A stretch of DNA of 10,304 nucleotides from Thermoplasmata archaeon (GTDB lineage: Archaea; Thermoplasmatota; Thermoplasmata; Lutacidiplasmatales; UBA184). A model generated the notes under the pieces. That model made no database searches, was not told the origin of the DNA, and saw nothing but the letters and a program-made list of their open reading frames with translations. The translations under genes were made by a program, and so were the position numbers. The DNA is taken from assembly GCA_030038885.1 (NCBI GenBank), contig JASHQY010000060.1, positions 1-10,304 of the forward strand, read 5' to 3'. Shown in pieces: positions 5,670 through 10,304 of this stretch (within the stretch, counting starts at the first letter, position 1; each line of letters opens with the position of its first letter).

Positions 5670-6991
5670 GGGCAATCGGCGTACATCCACGCGGGGCACG
5701 CGGGAAGGGCCGCCGGGCTCCGCTCCCGGACCGCGCGCGCGAGGGCGTGCGCCCGCTCCTCCGCCAGGCGGGCGAAGGCGCCGGTCGGGGCGAATCGGAG
5801 CTCGAAGACCTGCACCCGGTCCGCCGCGTCGACCGCCCGCTCGCGGCCGAGGAGGAGCCGGGCCGACGGGACCCCGGTCGCGGCGCAGCGGAACCCGAGC
5901 TCGATCCCGTACTGCGGCTGGCCCTCGAGCAGCGAAGCGGCCGTCGCCCGGGCGCGGGCCCGGCTCGAGCGGAGGAGGTAGGGCCACCCCCGGAACCCCA
6001 CGACCTCCTCGTCCGGGCCGGGGTACTGCGGCCGCAGCCGCGCGACCTCGCCGATCGGTCCCCCCTCGACCGCGGCGACCAGCCGCGCGTAGAGGTCGGG
6101 CGGCTCGGTCGGAGGGCGCGCGGGGAACTCGACCGGCGGCTCGGCGACGGTCGCGCGGAAGTACGCCCGGCGCGGGTAGACGAGGTCGCGGAACTGGGGC
6201 GCGAGCCCCGGTCGCTCGGCCGGTGCCTCGGCCGAGAGCCGGTCCCGGATCCCGGCCGCGAGGTCGGCCCGGTCCCGCACCTCGACGACGCGCGAACGGA
6301 TCCCGTCCGACACGGCGGGCTCGCGCCCGTCGCAGCGGCAGACGCCCTGGTCCTCGAACTCGCACCCCCGGCCGAACCAGCGGCACGCGGGGAGACCTCC
6401 CGGGTTCCCGGCCGCCCACGCGCGGCGCAGCGCCTCGGCCCGGACCACCATCTCCGCCCGCAGCGGCTCGGTCGCATCGAACCGGAGATCGACGACCTGC
6501 ACCGCCGGGCGCGCGTCGGCGCTCACGACCAGCGTGACGAGGCGACCGGCGGGCTGGCCCACGAGCGCCGCGTACATCGCGAGCTGCTCGACCTGGTCGG
6601 GCCGGGCGAGCGTCAGCTGCGCCGCGTCCACGGTGCTCGCGCTCGTCTTGACCTCGATCGGCACGTCGGCGAGAACGTCGATCCGGCCGACGACCCCGTC
6701 CCGGCGCACGCGGGCCTCGAGCGTCCCTTCGGACGCCAGGGCCGCCTCGAGCCGCCGGTGGATCGCCCGTCCGAGGTCCATCCGGTCCCGCCGCTCGGCC
6801 GGCACGCGCACCGGCGCGACCGCCCGCCAGAAGGCCCGACGCGGCGCGACGAGGTCGGTCACGCTGACCGCGCGGGGCGCCGTCGGCGGCGGCAGCCGCG
6901 CCGTCAGCTCCCGCTCGAGCTCCGGGTCCTCCCGGACCTCGACGCTCCCCGGCCAGTCGAACTTCGTCGCGTCGCCCCCGGGCCCCGGCAC
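5615..6991 (-). CDS. Tandem-domain Cas4/RecB-like PD-(D/E)XK protein with two four-Cys clusters
   Basis: A 458-residue protein made of two related halves. Copy A (about 16-222) has the Cas4/RecB nuclease pattern: SVTDLVAPRRAFW (43-55), H78 in GRAIHRRLE, D105 in GRIDVLAD, E113-V-K115 in IEVKTS, and Q136-x3-Y140. It closes with C203, C210, C218 and C220. Copy B (about 234-449) repeats the scaffold: VEVR (236-239), DLVYPRRAYFRA (269-280), VQVFELRF (393-400), LPAC (429-432), and Cys at 432, 440, 446 and 448. It lacks the Asp and the E-x-K. Cas4-type enzymes are DNA nucleases carrying an Fe-S cluster, but here the usual N-terminal Cys is replaced (A49, Y272). A role in DNA end processing or repair is inference; no CRISPR array or cas gene is visible. 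Start is GTG at 6989-6991 with a TATA-like site 20-29 bases upstream. Stop is TAG at 5615-5617. Confidence 0.8.
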   Translation of the reverse strand: MPGPGGDATKFDWPGSVEVREDPELERELTARLPPPTAPRAVSVTDLVAPRRAFWRAVAPVRVPAERRDRMDLGRAIHRRLEAALASEGTLEARVRRDGVVGRIDVLADVPIEVKTSASTVDAAQLTLARPDQVEQLAMYAALVGQPAGRLVTLVVSADARPAVQVVDLRFDATEPLRAEMVVRAEALRRAWAAGNPGGLPACRWFGRGCEFEDQGVCRCDGREPAVSDGIRSRVVEVRDRADLAAGIRDRLSAEAPAERPGLAPQFRDLVYPRRAYFRATVAEPPVEFPARPPTEPPDLYARLVAAVEGGPIGEVARLRPQYPGPDEEVVGFRGWPYLLRSSRARARATAASLLEGQPQYGIELGFRCAATGVPSARLLLGRERAVDAADRVQVFELRFAPTGAFARLAEERAHALARAVRERSPAALPACPAWMYADCPYRADCGCGAAASDRSQR

Positions 6992-7010
6992 GGACCGGCC
7001 GAGGGCCGGG

Positions 7011-7020
7011 GTCTATACGA
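7011..7020. promoter_or_regulatory. Shared TATA-like site between divergent nuclease and nadB genes
   Basis: GTCTATACGA at 7011-7020 is the clearest AT-leaning patch in the 81-base divergent spacer. Read leftward as TCGTATAGAC it lies 20-29 bases before the GTG at 6991, the spacing of a leaderless promoter. Read rightward it would start a transcript near 7040, about 30 bases before the nadB GTG. One box serving both directions is possible. GGGCTATCTG at 7041-7050 is an alternative for nadB. Confidence 0.4.
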
Positions 7021-7072
7021 CGTACCGGGGCAGGGCGGCGGGGCTATCTGCCCGGGCCGGGTGGTCGGCCCC

Positions 7073-8653
7073 GTGACCGAGGCCGCGCGCCGTCCGCTGA
7101 TCATCGGGAGCGGGATCGCGGGCCTCTACGTCGCGCTCCGGTGCCACGAGCTCGGGCTCCGCCCGACGATCGTGACCAAGGCGCGCCTCGAGGAGTCGAA
7201 CACGCGCTACGCGCAGGGCGGGATCGCGGCCGCGATCGGCCCGGACGATTCCCCCCGGCAGCATCTCGAGGACACCGTGAAGGCGGGCGACGAGCTCGTC
7301 GACCGGGCGGCGGCCCGCGTGCTGACGTCGGAAGCGCCGGCCCGCATCGCGGACCTCGTCCGGTACGGGGTCCCGTTCGACACGATCGAGGGGCGGATCG
7401 CGCTCGGTCGCGAGGCGGCGCACTCGCGGTTCCGCACGCTCCACGCGGGCGGTGATGCGACCGGCCTCTCGATCGAGGAGGCGCTGAAGCACCGCGTCGT
7501 CGACGCCGGCATCGAGGCCCGGGAGCGGACGGTCCTGCGCGCCCTCGGGCCGGGCAGCCGCGACGGGCCGGTCGCCGTGCTGTCGGACGCGGACGGCAAG
7601 GCGGTGGAGTTCCTGACCGCCGGCCCGGTGGTCCTCGCGACCGGGGGCGCGGGCAGCCTCTATCGGCAGAGCTCGAACCCGTCGATCGCGACCGGCGAGG
7701 GCGTCGCGATCGCGTTCCGGGCCGGCGCGCTCCTCACCGACATGGAGTTCGTCCAGTTCCACCCGACCGCGTTCTACCGCGAGGGCGCGCCCCGGTTCCT
7801 GATCACCGAGGCGCTGCGGGGCGAAGGGGCGGTGCTCCGCAACGACGCGGGGGACCGGTTCATGTCGACCGTCCATCGGGACGCGGACCTCGCTCCCCGG
7901 GACATCGTCGCGCGGGCGATCGACCGCCAGATCGTCACGTCCGGCCATCCGTGCGTCTACCTCGACGCGACCGCGCTGCCCCGGGACCTCCTGTTCGCGC
8001 GGTTCCCTTCGATCTGCCACTTCCTCGCGTCGTACGGGCTCGACCCGTCGCGCGACCAGATCCCGGTCGTGCCGGTGGCGCACTACATGATCGGCGGCGT
8101 GACGACCGACCTCGAGGGGCGATCGGCGATCCCGGGGCTGTACGCGGCCGGCGAGGTCGCGTCGACCGGCGTCCACGGCGCGAACCGGCTCGCCGGGAAC
8201 TCGCTGCTCGAGGGGCTGGTCTTCGGGGAGCGGGTCGCCCGCCAGGTGCTCCACCCCGGCCCGGGCGGACCGAAGCCCCCGGCGCGCATCGAGGAGGTCC
8301 CGCTCTCCGCCACCGGGGGGCGCGGGGAGGAGGCAGCGGACCTCGAGGAGGTCCGATCGACCCTCTGGGACGAGGTCGGGATCGTCCGGTCGGCCGAAGG
8401 GCTCGCCTCGGCGGTCGATCGGTTCGAGCGGCTGGCCCGGGGGACCGCGGCGACCCGCGCGGAGGCGCTCCCCGGTCCGATCGCGAACGCCGCGCTGACC
8501 GCGCTCCTGATCGCGCGCGCGGCCCTCGTGCGCACCGAGAGCCGCGGGGCGCACTTCCGGCGCGACTGGCCGCAGCGCCGTGCGATCTGGCGGATCCACG
8601 TGGGCCTGCGCGCGAAGGCCTCGGCCGCCCGCGGCCGCCCGGCTAACCGATAA
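7073..8653 (+). CDS. nadB: L-aspartate oxidase
   Basis: A FAD enzyme that oxidises L-aspartate to iminoaspartate, the first step of de novo NAD synthesis; quinolinate synthase NadA uses the product next. The 526-residue protein has the FAD-binding GSGIAGL (12-18), TRYAQGGIAAA (44-54), LATGGAGSLY (188-197), DMEFVQFHPTAFY (223-235), the second FAD segment GLYAAGEVASTGVHGANRLAGNS (355-377), and a C-terminal RTESRGAHFRRDWP. Residues H230, R276, H337 and R372 line up, at a constant offset of 14, with the active-site H244, R290, H351 and R386 described for E. coli NadB. This separates it from succinate dehydrogenase flavoproteins only in combination with the YAQGG and RTESRG segments. I chose GTG at 7073 because it leaves a normal short lead before LIIGSG; the GTG at 7061 is an alternative. 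Neither nadA nor nadC is present in the window. Confidence 0.94.
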   Translation: MTEAARRPLIIGSGIAGLYVALRCHELGLRPTIVTKARLEESNTRYAQGGIAAAIGPDDSPRQHLEDTVKAGDELVDRAAARVLTSEAPARIADLVRYGVPFDTIEGRIALGREAAHSRFRTLHAGGDATGLSIEEALKHRVVDAGIEARERTVLRALGPGSRDGPVAVLSDADGKAVEFLTAGPVVLATGGAGSLYRQSSNPSIATGEGVAIAFRAGALLTDMEFVQFHPTAFYREGAPRFLITEALRGEGAVLRNDAGDRFMSTVHRDADLAPRDIVARAIDRQIVTSGHPCVYLDATALPRDLLFARFPSICHFLASYGLDPSRDQIPVVPVAHYMIGGVTTDLEGRSAIPGLYAAGEVASTGVHGANRLAGNSLLEGLVFGERVARQVLHPGPGGPKPPARIEEVPLSATGGRGEEAADLEEVRSTLWDEVGIVRSAEGLASAVDRFERLARGTAATRAEALPGPIANAALTALLIARAALVRTESRGAHFRRDWPQRRAIWRIHVGLRAKASAARGRPANR

Positions 8654-8667
8654 TCGTCATCGGGTAG

Positions 8668-8868
8668 TGGGAAGAGGGTGTCCTACGCGGTTGGCTTCTT
8701 CGACTCCAACTCTACCATCGCTACTGCGCCGAGGAGCTGACCTTCTCCGACTTGCCTAGAATTATCGCGCGTTTAACCCGAGGTGGAACCCTCAGGTGGG
8801 GCCTCACAGCTCTCGGTCACATGAGCGGTCCACTTCCTGACGCTGGTCCGGTCTCAGAAGGATCCTAG
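8668..8868 (+). pseudogene. C-terminal coding remnant without a start codon
   Basis: Between nadB and the leftward surface gene, one frame stays open for 66 codons after a TAG at 8665-8667 and ends with TAG at 8866-8868. Its product has a protein-like make-up: an amphipathic RGWLLRLQLYHRYC (7-20), then FSDLPRIIARLTRGG (26-40), and a tail GPLPDAGPVSEGS (54-66). There is no ATG or GTG before residue 52 and no ribosome site, so it cannot be an intact gene as it stands. The stop shares the palindrome CTAG (8865-8868) with the stop of the opposite gene, as seen in tightly packed convergent genes. I do not recognise the family. It could be the surviving tail of a gene cut by recombination, or a chance open frame; the rest of the spacer 8654-8864 shows nothing else convincing. 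Confidence 0.4.
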
Positions 8869-10163
8869 GTCTCGGTAGCGACCTCAACCCGGTAAAACGG
8901 ATCCCCTAATGCTGCGGAGGCGTGAAAGTCAATGAGCGTCCCGATACCGTCTGTTTCTTGTCCGAGGTAGCAGTTCCCATTGCACACCGTGACGTTTCCT
9001 AGCATCGTGAATGGTTCATTTGCCCTCTCTACTGCCCCGGTCCACGGATCGAACAGATACTGTGTGCCATTGTGAAAGATCCCCATGACCCAATCATTCG
9101 TGTAGGCGTACTGCTGTCCTGAGAAATATTGGTCGGAGTCTCGGTAGATGATCTCGCTTTGGTTCGTGAGCACTCCCGACGTCAGCTTTAGGAGGTAGGT
9201 GAAGGCGACATTCAAACCTCCGGCCGTGAATGCGATTTCGCCCGACGTCGCATTGTAGCCGAGACCGTTCACCCAGTTGATTAACACGCCGCTGTCGAAT
9301 CCAATGGAAGAGATCATTGAAAAGGTTCCATCAAGATTCTCCGACCATTGCTCCACGATGTCAAGATCTGCCCCTTCGGCTTCGACGTTAAAGAACTCTC
9401 GAAGTTGAGGGACCCAGTAGAGGTTGTTCGCCTCGAAGAAGGGTAGGATGGCAGCTTTCGTTACTACGCCGGTGGTCATGTTCACGGCGTCCACGTACGC
9501 GCTCAAGTTACCACGGTGTTCGTACGGTACCGTGGATACTACGACGAGTTCGGTAGGACTGACCGTGAAGATCCCTTGGTTGATGGGAGAAACCGAGATG
9601 CTCGTGTTGAACAGCGCTGGACTTCCTCCCACTGTCAGGTTCACCGACTCCACTGTTAGATTCACTACCGACGAGATGTTAGAAGGATTCAGCGTACCGA
9701 AGAGATACGCGGCCCCATCCTCGATGAAGAAGGCGTTCTGTATCATCCCCGCATAGCTCGAGAAGCCCTGGTAGAGTGGAACGATCGTCGACACGAACAC
9801 AGGAGGTCCTCCGACCGTAGGTACTCGAACCAAGTCGGACGAGTTGTTGATGTAATAGACGTACGATCCGTACAAAACCGGAACCTGCGAGCAGTTACCA
9901 TTGGGACAGTTATTGTCGTCTGAGAATCCGTGTAACGGATCGAATCCAGGAAGTACGACCGTTCGCTCAGAATAGCTCATCAGCAGCGGCGGAAAAGAAG
10001 GAGACGCCACGGTGCCAAGAGGGGAGGTCGCAGGGATCGGAACAGGAGCTACTGGAACTGTGGGGCCGACTTCTGATACTGAATGATAGGAGACCCAGAA
10101 CCACGGCAACGTGGCGACAGCGATGACGACCACCGCAATGGGAATGACCCTCCGCCACTTCAT
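8865..10163 (-). CDS. Membrane-anchored surface protein rich in N-glycosylation sites
   Basis: A 432-residue protein with MKWRR followed by a hydrophobic segment at about 6-24, which reads as a signal anchor or uncleaved signal peptide. A Pro/Val/Thr-rich linker follows (about 33-60), then a large outer domain. That domain holds about eleven Asn-X-Ser/Thr sites (for example N107, N168, N175, N228, N304, N365, N390), many Tyr, Trp and Phe residues, and few Lys. Two close Cys pairs, C86/C91 and C394/C398, sit near the two ends of the domain. Repeated short strands such as YVYYINNSSDLVRVPTVGG suggest a beta-propeller-like fold closed by its two ends; this is inference. I recognise no named family. 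It follows the upstream coiled-coil gene with a four-base overlap (ATGA) and has the ribosome-site-like GGAAGAG just before its ATG. Its GC content is far below that of the genes to its left. Confidence 0.8.
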   Translation of the reverse strand: MKWRRVIPIAVVVIAVATLPWFWVSYHSVSEVGPTVPVAPVPIPATSPLGTVASPSFPPLLMSYSERTVVLPGFDPLHGFSDDNNCPNGNCSQVPVLYGSYVYYINNSSDLVRVPTVGGPPVFVSTIVPLYQGFSSYAGMIQNAFFIEDGAAYLFGTLNPSNISSVVNLTVESVNLTVGGSPALFNTSISVSPINQGIFTVSPTELVVVSTVPYEHRGNLSAYVDAVNMTTGVVTKAAILPFFEANNLYWVPQLREFFNVEAEGADLDIVEQWSENLDGTFSMISSIGFDSGVLINWVNGLGYNATSGEIAFTAGGLNVAFTYLLKLTSGVLTNQSEIIYRDSDQYFSGQQYAYTNDWVMGIFHNGTQYLFDPWTGAVERANEPFTMLGNVTVCNGNCYLGQETDGIGTLIDFHASAALGDPFYRVEVATET

Positions 10164-10304
10164 TTTCTCTTCCGACGCTGCTGCGATTCCTTGCTCAATA
10201 TCTCGACCTTAGCGTCAAGTTCTGCGTTTCGTGCCCTGAGTGCATCGAACTCCGCGACCAACGCTTGCGTCGTACCTGTCAACCAGTAGGAGTAGTAGTA
10301 GGGT
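10160..10304 (-). CDS. C-terminal end of a coiled-coil protein (5' part outside window)
   Basis: Reading leftward from the right edge, one frame is open for 47 codons to TGA at 10160-10162. It starts with the aromatic PYYYSYWLTG and continues as a charged helix with Leu, Val and Phe at heptad-like spacing (ALVAEFDALRARNAELDAKV), ending in the basic QQRRKRK. The stop overlaps the ATG of the surface-protein gene by four bases, so the two form one transcription unit. The tail resembles a short cytoplasmic coiled coil at the end of a larger, perhaps membrane, protein. The family cannot be named from this piece. Confidence 0.6.
   Translation of the reverse strand, partial: PYYYSYWLTGTTQALVAEFDALRARNAELDAKVEILSKESQQRRKRK

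Noticed and set aside
5615..6991. The Cas4-like gene as part of a CRISPR-Cas locus.
   Set aside because: There are no direct repeats with spacers and no cas1, cas2 or effector gene in the window; the neighbours are metabolic genes.
5399..7072. Long in-frame upstream extension of nadB giving a 1084-residue fusion.
   Set aside because: The extension is Arg/Pro/Gly-rich, opposes the well-supported nuclease gene, and has no domain. It is a GC-driven open frame; the NadB family N-terminus fits the GTG at 7073.
8689..8711. A small hairpin with a TTCGA loop (GTTGG/CCAAC) that resembles a tRNA T-arm.
   Set aside because: The loop is 11 bases instead of 7, and no matching acceptor, D-arm or anticodon stem could be built around it.
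9424..9756. Plus-strand open frame of 110 codons inside the surface-protein gene.
   Set aside because: It is antisense to a gene with a signal anchor and regular sequons, and has no motif or ribosome site.

Overview
The window looks like a chromosomal segment of a GC-rich euryarchaeote. Archaeal signs include ribosomal protein S6e beside initiation factor aIF2-gamma, a signal peptidase of the Ser-His-Asp type, a short PRPP synthetase of archaeal type, BRE/TATA promoters close to start codons, and surface proteins rich in Asn-X-Ser/Thr sites. The gene set would suit a Thermoplasmatota member with high GC, but that placement is inference; nothing here proves the lineage.

Left part (1-2225): the 3' end of a surface-type protein gene, then a translation operon read to the right: S6e, aIF2-gamma and a small Trm112-like zinc protein, each joined to the next by a 4-base stop/start overlap. 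A strong TATA box drives it from inside the last codons of the upstream gene. Middle part (2226-5669): a 165-base spacer full of inverted repeats, a type I signal peptidase with very long charged tails, ribose-phosphate pyrophosphokinase, and a two-part GNAT acetyltransferase 11 bases behind it.

The gene at 5615-6991 runs leftward and overlaps the acetyltransferase tail to tail. It encodes a Cas4/RecB-like PD-(D/E)XK protein made of two tandem copies of the same domain, the first with catalytic residues and the second without them. Both copies keep a four-cysteine tail. This is the most unusual item in the window. Divergent from it is nadB, L-aspartate oxidase, the first step of NAD synthesis from aspartate. 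PRPP, made by the kinase at 3814-4689, is a co-substrate of the later NadC step, but nadA and nadC are not in the window.

Right part (about 8655-10304): base composition falls from roughly 75-83% GC to roughly 53-60% in the lines counted by hand. This segment starts with a 66-codon coding remnant that lacks a start, followed by a leftward pair of genes: a glycosylation-site-rich membrane-anchored surface protein and, overlapping its start, the C-terminus of a coiled-coil protein cut by the window edge. The sudden change suggests a transferred or recombined island, or an assembly join.
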